Of a stretch of DNA of 64,000 nucleotides, positions 44,379-54,077 are shown in pieces (the first letter of the stretch is position 1; the number at the start of each line of letters is the position of its first letter). The notes under the pieces are model-generated. The model saw nothing but the letters and a program-made list of their open reading frames with translations, made no database searches and had not been told where the DNA came from. The stretch comes from Zelonia costaricensis (lineage: Eukaryota > Euglenozoa > Kinetoplastea > Trypanosomatida > Trypanosomatidae), in assembly GCA_030849075.1 (NCBI GenBank), contig JASAOO010003488.1, positions 1 through 64,000 on the forward strand. The letters run 5' to 3'. The position numbers were made by a program, and so were the translations under genes.

Positions 44379-45422
44379 TCAGGCCTCTGATCCCTCCTCG
44401 TCCTCTCGGCTTTCAGTAGCTGCGGCAATCAGGAGCTCTCGCGTCAGGAGACGACGACGTCGGCGTCGGCGGACCTCTCCGAGAATGGAGGCGTTCGTGA
44501 CGTCGAGCACCGACCCTAGCGAGCCATCCAAGACTCGCAGGCTGGAAATGTGTCGCACGCTGGCCATGTACGTTGGCAAAACACCCTTAACCTCGTGCGA
44601 GTGGCGCTCAAGCTTTGGCGCACCGGCTGCGGGCTTGCTGCAACCCCCTCGGCCTCGCAGCGGCTCTGCTTTGACGACGCCGCTTAGGTAGGAGGTCGCC
44701 GCCCCGGTCGAAACCTCAGACGTCTCGTGCACCAGGCGCACCCTGCGGGTCCGTTGCCGCGACAGTGGCGCCGTTCCGTATCGTGGAGCGGCGCCTGTGC
44801 TCAGCGCCTGTGGCGGCGCCGGCGCGACCCGCTGCACGTCATGCTCACCGCTGCTCTCCACGGCGGTGGAAAACGGCACGCACACTTCGCGCACCCCGCC
44901 CAGAGCGGAAGGGAGGATGAACTCAACCATCTTGTACTGATGTTGCGGCCATAGGCGCACCCCACCACAGACGTCCACGCTGAGTACCATGCCACCCGAA
45001 ATGGTCATGTCCATCAGGAGCCGCCCGTCGCCGAACTGGCGGGCAGGGTAGATGCAGTGGTGGTTGAGCAGCATGCGGTAGCCGTGCAGCTCGACCGGGC
45101 ACCAGTGCTGCAGCCCGCCCTGTGCATGGTGCTCGTACAGGTAGAGGTGCGTACGAGTAGCGCAGTGTGCCAGAATGGCCTCCTTCGTACTACCCACGCT
45201 GCACCGCTGCGACGGCAGCGGTAGCGGTGACGACGAAGTGGGTGAGTCGGTAGCCTGTGAAGACGGCCCTGACAACTCACAGCTGCCCGATTGCCCGCGA
45301 GCCTCGGCGGCAGCGGCGACCTCCTGCAGGTATGTGGTGCAGTAGGCGCACCAGAGTTGCGGTGGGCTGTCGGAGGCGTATCGGATGCCCTGTCGCTCAA
45401 ACTGGAGTGCCAGCTGCTGCAT
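44379..45422 (-). CDS. hypothetical protein with a possible split C2H2 zinc finger
   Basis: A 347-residue protein without a clear family. The N-terminus has LWCAYCTTYLQEV (23-35, Cys25/Cys28), and after a Ser/Pro/Gln-rich insert the segment KEAILAHCATRTHLYLYEHH (80-99) has His86 and His92. Together they give a C-x2-C ... H-x5-H pattern like matrin/U1-type fingers, but with an unusually long spacer of 57 residues. An ordered block follows (about 105-185: VELHGYRMLLNHHCIYPARQ, LLMDMTISGGMVLSVDVCGG, QYKMVEFILP), then a disordered basic part containing RRRRRRRLLTREL near the end. U1-type fingers usually act in RNA or splicing proteins; this is only a hint. The ATG at 45422 is the first in frame. 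Confidence 0.72.
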   Translation of the reverse strand: MQQLALQFERQGIRYASDSPPQLWCAYCTTYLQEVAAAAEARGQSGSCELSGPSSQATDSPTSSSPLPLPSQRCSVGSTKEAILAHCATRTHLYLYEHHAQGGLQHWCPVELHGYRMLLNHHCIYPARQFGDGRLLMDMTISGGMVLSVDVCGGVRLWPQHQYKMVEFILPSALGGVREVCVPFSTAVESSGEHDVQRVAPAPPQALSTGAAPRYGTAPLSRQRTRRVRLVHETSEVSTGAATSYLSGVVKAEPLRGRGGCSKPAAGAPKLERHSHEVKGVLPTYMASVRHISSLRVLDGSLGSVLDVTNASILGEVRRRRRRRLLTRELLIAAATESREDEEGSEA

Positions 45423-46033
45423 CGGGTCTCTGGCCCTGGCCCTATGTGAGCGACAAGTCGCTGAGCCGGGAGGAGGGAGTTAGAGGAACATAGAGGAGGC
45501 GGAGGAGTGAGAAGTGATAGATGCGCAGGCGAGAGGACGCGAAGAGCAACAGCAGAAGACTCTTTTTCCAGGCGCCATCTCAAAGTGGCTTGCGGTCGGG
45601 GGCAAAAGCGCAGGCACGTCCGATGGCACAGCGTAGGCAACCGGCGTCTCTCATCTCTTCATTCCTGCACTGCACAATTGAGTTGGCGTTCCGATGCGGG
45701 TGCGTGTCCAAGAGGGGTTTCTGCCTGCCTGTGTCAGGCAAGGGCAAGGAAAGCTGCACAAGGATTACAATGTCGCCCATCGGCTCCGCCCGTGGGGCCG
45801 CACCCCCACCTGCGACGTCGCCGCCTCTCCGGCACACTCGAGCCCTGTCACCTCTGCCACAGCACGAGAGTAGGCCACAACCCCGCCGCCGAGCTTTCCG
45901 CGTCGCGACACAGCCTCAGCGCCTCCGCAAGCGGGAGGCAACTGCTGCTTCTGTCAGCGGGTACTGACTCGCCACCGTGGACGCGACTGCACTGCGACGC
46001 ACGTGTGCGCGTACTCTTCTTCATGTTCGATTT
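45423..46033. other. intergenic sequence
   Basis: No gene is supported in about 600 nt. Mixed composition without long repeats; plus-strand frames here show no known motif. Confidence 0.6.
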
Positions 46034-46300
46034 CTAATTATCTCCCTTTTTCTCCCGTGCCGTCGCGAGCGCTGGCCTCCTTCCGCAGAGTGCCAGCACA
46101 CCCGCGGCGGCGAGCAGCACAAGGCAGAAGAAAGCACAATAAATGCGCGCCGCCACGGACGGACGGTGGAGTCGATGGGGACGAGCATTGAGCTCGACCA
46201 GGCGACCAAGCATGCAAACAGAGCAATAGCAAAACGCAACGCCCTTCAAAAAGCCCACCTGCTCACAGACCACGGGATCTGCAGACGTGGGCGGCAGCAT
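46034..46300 (-). CDS. possible small membrane protein (88 residues)
   Basis: A short frame between the AAA ATPase and the C2H2-like gene. It encodes a Cys-rich hydrophobic stretch at 18-37 (VGFLKGVAFCYCSVCMLGRL), then a basic loop, a clear transmembrane-like segment at about 53-74 (YCAFFCLVLLAAAGVLALCG) and a charged tail ending EKKGDN. The layout resembles a small one- or two-span organelle membrane protein. Against it: no family is recognised, the frame continues open upstream to 46576 with non-protein-like sequence, and codon use is less GC-biased than the neighbours. It may be only 3' UTR of the AAA ATPase gene. Confidence 0.3.
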   Translation of the reverse strand: MLPPTSADPVVCEQVGFLKGVAFCYCSVCMLGRLVELNARPHRLHRPSVAARIYCAFFCLVLLAAAGVLALCGRRPALATAREKKGDN

Positions 46301-46595
46301 TGCGATGTGAGCGGTAATAAAGAAGATGTGCAACTCGCACGCTCTCTGGGACAGACACAAACTTGCGCCGCCGGCCCTTTTTACAAGGGTATGCACCCCG
46401 ACTAGTGCACCGTCGAAGGTGCTGCGCTTTCTCTCCTCTCTCCCTTTCCGCCAGCCCGAGCTTTGCGCGCCAGCATACAGACGGTGGGCGCACCGTCGAG
46501 TCGCGGGCGTTGCGAGCGTGACTCGCCTGCGGTGCTGGCACCCTGTGAGATGTGCCGGTGCCACAAAGCCGGGCACTCACCTCTTGCGCTGCGCC

Positions 46596-47693
46596 TTACT
46601 TGGACGCCTTGACACGCTCCATGGCCTTGTCAAAGTGCTGCCGCGTTAGCGGTGGCACCTTCTCTGCCGCCCCAGCAGCAGCAGCAGCAGCAGCAGCACC
46701 GCTCCGCAGCGACTCCATCTCGCGCAGCGGCATGAGGGCCGCTGCCTTGCACAGCTCAGAGAGGTCCGAGCCGGTGTAGTCGACCGTCTTGAGCGCCACG
46801 TAGCTGATAAGGCTATCCTTCTTGGGGTTGTCGGCGAGGTCGTGGTCCAGCAGGATGCTCAGAATCTTCTCGCGTGACTTCGCGTCCGGCGGCGGCACCT
46901 CCAGCTGTAGCGGAAGACGTCGGCGGATGGCGTCGTCAATGGTGAAGCGGCGGTTTGTTGCACCGACGACGATGATGCGGGCGTTGCTGTCCTTCTCGAG
47001 GCCATCCCAGTGCGTCATGAAAATTGTCTTGGCGTGCATGTGCGGTGTCGCGTCCATCGCGCTGCGGCTGCTCAGCAGCGAGTCGATCTCGTCGACGAAA
47101 ATGACGCACGGTGATATCTTGCCGGCCAGGGTGAAGACCGCGGCGGCATTCCGCTCCGTGTCGCCGACCCACTTCGAGAAGATAGACTCTGTGTTGACGT
47201 TGATGAAAGAGCAGCCGAGCTCCTTGGCAAGAGCGCGGGCCAGCAGCGTCTTGCCCGTGCCCGGCGGGCCGTAGAGCAGCACGCCTTTCGGGTGCGACCG
47301 GACCGTCTTGCCGGTGAAGAGCTCCTGATGCTGGAAGGGCCACTTGATGTGCTCCGTCAGCGCGTTCTTGACCTCGTCCAGGCCGCCCACGTCGCTGAAG
47401 TCCACGTCGATCTTGTCGATGTCCACCACATTTGAGGCCATCTCAGCCTCCGCCTGGTTCAAGTGCACCTGCTTACCCGCCACGGTGATGCGCCGTGTCG
47501 ACTTGCTCGACCGGTTTGTGAGCTGCCGCGTGATCCAGACGAGCGCGCCAATGTACACCCAAAAGTAAAGCGGCGTGTCTGCGATGGCGTTCTTCAGCTT
47601 CTCCACCCAGCTGAGCAGAGTGCGGCCAAGATTAGCCACCACGTTCGCCTGCGCCGTGGTCGTGGCTGGCACGCCGCGCGCCGTCGCCATCAT
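46596..47693 (-). CDS. MSP1: Msp1/ATAD1-type AAA ATPase of the mitochondrial outer membrane
   Basis: A 365-residue membrane-anchored AAA ATPase. A single N-terminal transmembrane segment (YFWVYIGALVWI, about 43-54) precedes a basic linker. The AAA domain has VDFSDVGGLDEVK (97-109), Walker A GPPGTGKT (142-149), pore-loop Lys-Trp in SIFSKWVGDTE (170-180), Walker B VIFVDEID (197-204), sensor-1 VGATNRR (243-249) and an arginine finger region at 257-259 (RRR). Order and spacing match yeast Msp1 and human ATAD1, which extract mislocalised tail-anchored proteins from the outer mitochondrial and peroxisomal membranes; the role here is inferred. Before the last helix is an eight-alanine tract (about 333-340) encoded by a trinucleotide repeat, a likely length polymorphism. 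Two adjacent ATGs occur (47693 and 47690); the first is used. Confidence 0.88.
   Translation of the reverse strand: MMATARGVPATTTAQANVVANLGRTLLSWVEKLKNAIADTPLYFWVYIGALVWITRQLTNRSSKSTRRITVAGKQVHLNQAEAEMASNVVDIDKIDVDFSDVGGLDEVKNALTEHIKWPFQHQELFTGKTVRSHPKGVLLYGPPGTGKTLLARALAKELGCSFINVNTESIFSKWVGDTERNAAAVFTLAGKISPCVIFVDEIDSLLSSRSAMDATPHMHAKTIFMTHWDGLEKDSNARIIVVGATNRRFTIDDAIRRRLPLQLEVPPPDAKSREKILSILLDHDLADNPKKDSLISYVALKTVDYTGSDLSELCKAAALMPLREMESLRSGAAAAAAAAGAAEKVPPLTRQHFDKAMERVKASK
46673..46698. repeat. (CAG)n trinucleotide repeat inside the Msp1-like gene
   Basis: A 26-nt CAG run in the plus strand, read as GCT codons on the coding strand, giving the poly-alanine tract of the AAA ATPase. It stays in frame when its length changes by whole units. 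Confidence 0.95.
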
Positions 47694-49075
47694 GATGATG
47701 AGCTGATTTGGTGGAAGAGGCCGCTAGGCGGGCAGGAGAGAGGTTAAGTTGTCTCTCCCTGCGCTTCGTGCTATCAGGTCAGTAAAGCGGGACTGCCAGT
47801 GAAAAAAAAAAAAAAACAGGCCTGCGCTACGAAAAGTCAAAAGCTGGAGTTTCTGTGAAGCAGGTGTGTTGTGAAGACAGCAGACTGGTTGGAGAGGAAA
47901 AGCAGCAGAGACAGAAAAGTGCGAGTTGTGATGTGTCACACACACACACACACACAAACGAGGCTCAGACCAGCGCAGTGTTATACCTCAAACGGCCTTT
48001 CCGTCGTCACAAACGTTGTGAAAACGGAGGTCCCCTACAGAGAGCGAGGTCTTTTTCTTTTTTTTTTTTGAGCGTAGGGCAGCACAATCGCAAGCCGCAA
48101 CTTTGGGGTGAGTGTGTGTATGTGTGTGAGTGTGTTAGTGTCACAACACGCTATGACGTAGTGTATTTGCTTTCGATGTGTTGATGTGAGGTGTGTGCGT
48201 GGTGTCTCGCACTCAAGTACACACGACAGACGCAATGTTCAACCGATGCCACGAGACTCTACTGCTGCGGCGGGGTACAGTGGGCAAAGGCGAAAAGAAA
48301 AGAAACGTCAGGGCAGATGGATAAGCAGATTGCAAGCAAGGCGGAGTCCACGGATACAAAAAAGAGGTTTGCGGCGAGAAGGCTCTACTTCCAGTTCGGT
48401 GAACAACAGGATAGCCATGCCGAGATGGGTAAAGGGGAGCCGCATACTTGCTCCTTTTTGCTCCATGTTCATCACGTTGTGCAAACGAGCCCCTCGAGAA
48501 GTGTGGCGAGGAGTAGTAGATGAAGGAGAGACACCACCACGAGAGCGTGCAAGCGAGCACACACCATCTTTCACTTGCGACGACGCCTACGTGCACCTGA
48601 GCCGCCCTCGCATGTTCATCAGCTACTGGGGCATCTTTTTTCTGTGTGGGGGGTTTCGTGAAACTGACGTGCATACACACAAGCACACACAGGCAGTTGA
48701 AAGGGTGTGCTGCTGCTTTAACGAGCAGTCGAATAAAAAGGTGGTTGGCAATGTCCGCAGCCGCGCACGACTTCGGAGAAGCAAGAATGTCCGAGTGGCA
48801 GATGGGAGCGGCACTCCACTACAAAAACGTAGTTTTACGGCGGTGGTCCTCGTTTTTGAGAAAGGGAGGACCGTCGGCTGGAGGCGCGAGCAGTCATCAC
48901 GCAGAAAAGGCATTTTCCCGTAGCGGTGACTTAGAGAAGTGCGCAGCCGTGCCTGCGCCCTACCCTGTCTTGTCCAGCGGAAGAACCCGTGCGCAGGAGA
49001 GCGCTCCGTTCACCGGAAGTGTGAAGCTGGTGACCAGGCAGGCCGCGACTGGCTCTTCGCTTCAGTGCAACCGCG
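47694..49075. other. intergenic region between glutaredoxin and Msp1-like genes
   Basis: No gene is supported in 1.4 kb. It contains an A run at 47800-47814, a CA run at 47939-47954, a T run at 48056-48069 and GT runs near 48114-48135. The minus strand just upstream of the Msp1-like start has a long T run that may belong to its splice signal. Confidence 0.6.
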
Positions 49076-49762
49076 TCAGTGCTTCAGTGTGGACTTGAGC
49101 TCACCTTCCTCATTCAGCTCGCGGCAGATGTCCCACCCACCAATCAACTCCCCGTCCACGTATACCTGCGGATACGTCGGCCAGTTCGCGTACGTCTTGA
49201 GCCGCTCACACACAGCGTCGCTTGTCATTACGTCGTAGTACACGAACGGGACGCCAAGCTGGTGAACGAGCTCGCAAAGCCGCCCCGTGAAGCCGCAGCG
49301 CGGCCGCGACGGGGTGCCGGTGATGAACATCACCACACCCGGCCGCTTCGTCAAGTACGCGAGGTAGTCATCGATGGTGGCGAAATCGCTCTGCTGCACC
49401 CCGCTGCCGCCCTTCTGTCCAAAGAGCGAGTGCGTGTTCATGTCAATCAAGTCCAGCTTCGCACCGGCAACGTCAGCGACCCGCTCCACGCGGCGAATGC
49501 TGCCGGCCAGCGGGGTGCGGAAGTACGCAATGAACGGTACCGACTCCACTCCTTCCGCCTCGCAGAGGTCACCAAACTCACCGCAGTCGACCTCGGCAAA
49601 GAGAACTTTGCCGCCGTACTCGGCCGCCTGCTGCGCCAGGTGCGCGTTCACGGCGGTGCACGGCTCACACCAAGTGGCGCTGAAGTGCACCACGAGGCCG
49701 AGCACCGCCTCCGCCTGCTTCTTGACATCTGCGTAGTGCGCAGTGGACGTGATCTTGATCAT
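49076..49762 (-). CDS. thioredoxin-monothiol glutaredoxin fusion (Grx3/PICOT-like)
   Basis: A 228-residue protein with an N-terminal thioredoxin-like domain (about 1-105; HFSATWCEPC at 26-35, with both cysteines 32 and 35 present) and a C-terminal monothiol glutaredoxin domain (about 122-228). The glutaredoxin part keeps GTPSRPRCGFTGRLCEL (149-165) and WPTYPQVYVDGELIGGWDI (194-212). Grx3/4-type proteins bind a glutathione-coordinated 2Fe-2S cluster and act in cytosolic iron handling. Here the active site reads CGFT instead of CGFS, and the lysine that normally precedes the GT(P) motif and contacts glutathione is Thr148. The class is clear; cluster binding must be considered open. No targeting signal is seen, fitting a cytosolic protein. 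The ATG at 49762 directly precedes the thioredoxin fold. Confidence 0.9.
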   Translation of the reverse strand: MIKITSTAHYADVKKQAEAVLGLVVHFSATWCEPCTAVNAHLAQQAAEYGGKVLFAEVDCGEFGDLCEAEGVESVPFIAYFRTPLAGSIRRVERVADVAGAKLDLIDMNTHSLFGQKGGSGVQQSDFATIDDYLAYLTKRPGVVMFITGTPSRPRCGFTGRLCELVHQLGVPFVYYDVMTSDAVCERLKTYANWPTYPQVYVDGELIGGWDICRELNEEGELKSTLKH

Positions 49763-50524
49763 CTTTGGTAGCTAGCGCGTTTGACAGTACGGGCCTGGGG
49801 AAGCAGGAAAGACGCCACAACTCGATTGCGATTCCCTTTTATGTGTTTGTGCGTGTCCGAGTGAGGCGTTAGGGTCACGCGGGGTACGACAGCAGGCTGT
49901 GGTCGATGCCCGTCGCCCCGGATCGCGCGTGCGTATGTGTGTGCGGTTGCGTGTTACAGAACAAATGCTACAAACGTCAAGGGCCGACGTGAAGAGCGAC
50001 AGCATAGAAGCAGTAGTGAAAACTAATACCCAGCACCTACACAAGTGCGCACATTGCTTTCGGCATATCGCCTTCCAAAGTGGACCAGACGACACTTCGA
50101 ACAACTACCAACCACCGCTCACAACGTCGCAGGTTCCGCCACTTTGCGAGACGTAGATGAGTCCGTGCGAATGAGCTGGCCGTCCGCCGCATCCGCAGTG
50201 AAACGGAGCGCCATGAATCGTGAGTTACGTGCAGCTGTCCTGCACACTGCACCTCCGCGGTGCCTGAGGTCAGGAAATGAGGATATCGAAAAAAGAGCGA
50301 GCGCGAGAGGGGTTCTGAGGGTCCCGCAGCTGTGCGCCACCGTGCAGCCGACGAGGAACAGACTCTAAAACGCGACTAGGCAAGTCGAACAGCAGTCGGA
50401 GAGGCGTGGAAGCGGCGGAGAACTGAAAGTCGAACGAGTCATGAAGCGCAGCTCCTACCGGCTGCTCAAGCAACTCGCCCTCGGTCCGTCGCGGGAGAAA
50501 GGGGTAAAACACCGAGCAGAAGCG
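49763..50524. other. intergenic region upstream of the glutaredoxin gene
   Basis: Nothing is supported in this 760-nt stretch. It has no long simple repeat and only short frames without motifs. Confidence 0.6.
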
Positions 50525-53080
50525 CTATCGTGTCGCCACCTTACTCCGCTTTGCAGCGACAGCACCACTATTGCGGCGCGTCCGCTGTAGCTCGTCGCGG
50601 AGTTTTTGCACGTGCATCCGCTTCTGCAGCGATTTGCCATGTAGGTCCTTCAAGGTGGTGCGCAAATGATGCAGTCGCGCCCGTGCATCCTCGCGGTGCT
50701 GGCTCATGGCGCCGAGAGTCTCGTCCAGCAACTGCAGCTCGGCTTTCCAGAGCTGTTCGCTCGCCGCGGTGCTCTGTAGAAGTTGCTCCTTGGCCGCTGC
50801 AGCCGAGCACGACGCCTCTTGAGGTAAGGTCGGTGATGCAGCAGGAGACGAGTTCGGAGCGGCTTTGGGAGGAGCGGGCAGAGTCGTGTTGGAGGCGTCG
50901 TTGCTGTCACACACGACACCGGGTGAAGAGCGAAGTCCGTCGAGCATGTGCCGCAGCGTTCCCGTTTCCCGCTCCAGCGCAACGAGGCGGAGGTCGAGGT
51001 AGTTGCCGCGCTGCATCAGCTGCTCTCGCTCGTAGGAGCGGCGCAGCAGCAGGTGCGCGTGCACCACCTCGGGGTTCGAGCTCGCCTGCTCTCGGTCCAG
51101 CTCGAGGAGCGGGGCGGCAGCACCATCGCACTCCTCCTTCAGCGGCTTCTGCGCGGCACGAGTCATCGTCTCCATCACCTCCTCGTAGCGCATGCGAAGG
51201 AGCCCAAGCTTCTTGCGGTGGCGCTGCAGCTCCTCATTGAGCTCGCGCACTTGGTTTTCATGCAGGTGCAGCTCGACGAGGGCAGCCTGCGTGTCCGCCT
51301 GAAGTCGTGCCTCCTCGATCTGCACCTCTGCCCGGAGAAACGACTCCACCCCGGCGGCCTCCCGCATCGCCCCGACCTGTGCGTCGGCCGCCTTCATGAG
51401 AGACTGCAGAGTCACTCCGGCTTGCTCGTGCCGCAAAGTCTGCATCCGGTGTTCATCCACGACGGCAGTCAGCTCGCGCTCTAGCTGGTCCACAGCGTCC
51501 CCAAGCAGACGGAGCTCTGCCAGCGTCGTCGCCTGGGTGACGTCCTGGCTTTCCAGCGCCCTGCGTGTTTGATGAAGGCTACTACGCAGAGTGGTTGTGC
51601 CCTGCAGCAGCTGCTGATGGTCGCGCTGAGCGCGCAGAAGGGTGCCCCGCAGCTCCTCCACCTCCCGCATCCACGAGGCCTGCCGCTGCGCGCGCTGCTC
51701 GGACGCGAGCGCCTGCATCGACGGCAAGAGCGTCTGCCGCTCTACCAGCGTCTCCTCAAGCTTGCCCCGCCGCGCCTTCAGAAGGTGCACGTGGTCCTCC
51801 CCCATCGTCACGTCCTTGTCGAGCGCCTCCTTTGTCTTGAGTGCCTCGCCGAGCTCTGCGTTGGCGTGCTCGCTTCGGTGCCCCTCGTTCATGAAGGCTT
51901 GGATAGCGCTCTCAAGCTTGCCGCGAACCCGCTCCATGCGGTCCTCCAGCAACGCCTCCTGCCGCGTAAGCGAGAGGAGCGTGTCGCGCAGCGCCGCCGG
52001 CGACGGCTGACCAATCGCCTCATCGCGCCGCAGCTGAGCTCGGGCCTCCACAAGGGCGTCGTGACGGGCTACCTGCTGCATCAGCAACTGCGTCTTCTCC
52101 TCGCACAGCATCGCGATGTGCTCCAACTCGCGCTGCTGTTGTCGCACCTGCTGCACCTCGGCCTGCTGCGAGTAGGTTGACGTGGCTGCCTGGACCTCCG
52201 CCTCTCGTACCGCAGCGAGCGTCTCGTGAAGCGCATGGAGCTGCCTGTCGTACTGCTCGCGATGCTGATCGCGAGCGACGCTGCGGTGCTTGTTCTCGAG
52301 GAGAAGCCGCTCTAGAGCTGTTCGGAGGTCACTGCGGCGCTGCGTCTGCTCACGCTCGAGCTCCTTCAAGACCTCCATCGCCTTGGCGTTGGCCAGCACC
52401 TGCGCATCCAGCTGCGATGTCTGGGTGTGCACTAGCTCCAACGCGCGCACGCTTTCCACCTGGTCCTTGACGGCGTCCTGCAGCGCCTGCTGCATCGCCT
52501 CCGCATCCTGCACGGCGCGACTGTGCTCATGGCGTGCCGCGGCGAGGCGCTCGGTGGCCTCGTGAACTTGCCGGTGCAGGCGATCGAGCCTCGCCCAGAC
52601 GGTTGAGGAAAGCTCATGCTGCGCAGCTGCCAGCTCGTCGCCGACGCGCTGCCGGCTGAGATGAGCCGCCACAACCTCCTTCACTTCCTCCTCTAGCTCC
52701 ACCGCAATCTCCTCCTGCGCCTTCACGCCCTCGCGTCGCTTTTCGACTGCCGCCTCCAAAGCGGCGACGGCCCGGCGAAGCTCTGCCGCGGTGCTCTGCG
52801 CCTGGCGAGACCGCCGCTCGTTCGCATCTGTTTCCTGCAGAAGCTGCCGCAAAGCACTCTCGATCTGCTCGGTGGAAACCCGCTCCTGTTCTACGGCGGC
52901 AGCTGTGGATGTCACCTGCTGCTGTGTCTGCTGCTGGTGACGCCTCAAGAGGGCCACCACCTCCCGCTGCTGGGCAACAGAGGTGCGCTTCGCTTCTAGC
53001 TTGAGCGCCGTCGTTTCAATCCGCTCCGTGAGCCGCTGGTTGGCGGCGTTGAGCATGGAGGACGGCCATCCCGACGACAT
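50525..53080 (-). CDS. CCDC39: CCDC39-like axonemal coiled-coil protein
   Basis: An 851-residue, almost entirely coiled-coil protein rich in Gln, Glu, Arg and Leu. The start (MSSGWPSSMLNAANQRLTER) is followed by continuous heptads to about 715, a Pro/Ser-rich break (about 715-755) and a last coil ending in a basic tail. The best family evidence is the region LLRMRYEEVMETM (about 624-636) followed by LLLRRSYEREQLMQRGNYLD and LRLVALERETGTLRHMLDGL (about 668-708). This follows the CCDC39 signature (KNRYE...M, then EKEELQREGDCLD...ALENTL) in order and spacing. CCDC39 with CCDC40 forms the 96-nm ruler that places inner dynein arms and radial spokes on flagellar doublets; that fits a flagellate. 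Coiled coils align easily by chance, so the call is good but not certain. The ATG at 53080 is the first in frame. Confidence 0.72.
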   Translation of the reverse strand: MSSGWPSSMLNAANQRLTERIETTALKLEAKRTSVAQQREVVALLRRHQQQTQQQVTSTAAAVEQERVSTEQIESALRQLLQETDANERRSRQAQSTAAELRRAVAALEAAVEKRREGVKAQEEIAVELEEEVKEVVAAHLSRQRVGDELAAAQHELSSTVWARLDRLHRQVHEATERLAAARHEHSRAVQDAEAMQQALQDAVKDQVESVRALELVHTQTSQLDAQVLANAKAMEVLKELEREQTQRRSDLRTALERLLLENKHRSVARDQHREQYDRQLHALHETLAAVREAEVQAATSTYSQQAEVQQVRQQQRELEHIAMLCEEKTQLLMQQVARHDALVEARAQLRRDEAIGQPSPAALRDTLLSLTRQEALLEDRMERVRGKLESAIQAFMNEGHRSEHANAELGEALKTKEALDKDVTMGEDHVHLLKARRGKLEETLVERQTLLPSMQALASEQRAQRQASWMREVEELRGTLLRAQRDHQQLLQGTTTLRSSLHQTRRALESQDVTQATTLAELRLLGDAVDQLERELTAVVDEHRMQTLRHEQAGVTLQSLMKAADAQVGAMREAAGVESFLRAEVQIEEARLQADTQAALVELHLHENQVRELNEELQRHRKKLGLLRMRYEEVMETMTRAAQKPLKEECDGAAAPLLELDREQASSNPEVVHAHLLLRRSYEREQLMQRGNYLDLRLVALERETGTLRHMLDGLRSSPGVVCDSNDASNTTLPAPPKAAPNSSPAASPTLPQEASCSAAAAKEQLLQSTAASEQLWKAELQLLDETLGAMSQHREDARARLHHLRTTLKDLHGKSLQKRMHVQKLRDELQRTRRNSGAVAAKRSKVATR

Positions 53081-54077
53081 CGGTGCGCCGCCAACACCGA
53101 AGCGCAGGGTGTCGTTTTATGGGGTGCGCGCTGACGCGTGCTCCTGGCGCGCGTGTGTGCGTGTGTGTCTATCTCTTGCCTCGTCGCGTTGAGTTCAAAA
53201 GCTTGTGATTCTGTGGGTTGTCGCGTGCCTGCGTGTACGGGTACGTCTATGGTTGTGTGTGCGTGTGTGGTGTGTGCGCGCCTGGTCCAGTGTGGCAGTG
53301 GTGGACGCGGTGCACTGATTCCCGCGCATTGGGCGGCTGGCCAACCCACGTCAGAGGTGGCGGGTGACAGGCGAGAGGGCGGCTGCGCTCTTCAGTGCGA
53401 CGACGAATATCCCCAACAAGCCGAAGGCCTGTGCAGAAAAGCAAGTCGCGGCACTCACACCCTCACCGCCGACGCTGTTGGAGGCAGTGCTCTGCAACGA
53501 GGGCTACTCAAGGCCCGATAGAGAGAGGCGGAGCGCTGACGTGTGCGGAAAACAAACCAAAAAGGGAGAGAAATTGGGCATTGGAAAAGTGAAGGAGCCG
53601 TGATGTGCTCCTGGCGAGATAAGAAAATGTAGAGAGGCGGTACATTACAGCGGCCAAAGCGACGCACCAGAGTTTCGTGTGTGTTGGGGATTGCAAACCT
53701 CCCCCCTCCCCCCCCTTTCTGGTCTTCTCGAGTTCCTACACCCGTCTCTCTCCTCCCTCTGCTCCCAAATACGCGCCCAGTGAAGCAGTAGCTGAAAAGA
53801 AAAAAGCTCTTCGTGGTTTCGGCACCCGAAAGTGACTCAAAGGTGGCGACGTTTTGGCAAACACGCCACCATCGAGGCGCAAGCCAGCGCGCCAAACAGA
53901 CGAATCTGTCGAGAGCCACTCTTGTTCCCTTTTGGGCTTCCTCGTAAAAGTGTCTGAGCAGCAGAAGGCTTCTGGGCAGTTATACGTACACACGTTTGTT
54001 AACGGAAGTGCGGTGAGCCTGGTGTGTATGTGCAAGAGCTGCACGCGGCGCGTGGCCGCGCTGCTTCTGCGTTGCTG
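53081..54077. other. intergenic region upstream of the CCDC39-like gene
   Basis: No gene is supported. It contains GT-rich runs (53150-53175, 53252-53280) and a C run at 53700-53719. The minus strand there is mixed, with only short frames. Confidence 0.6.
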
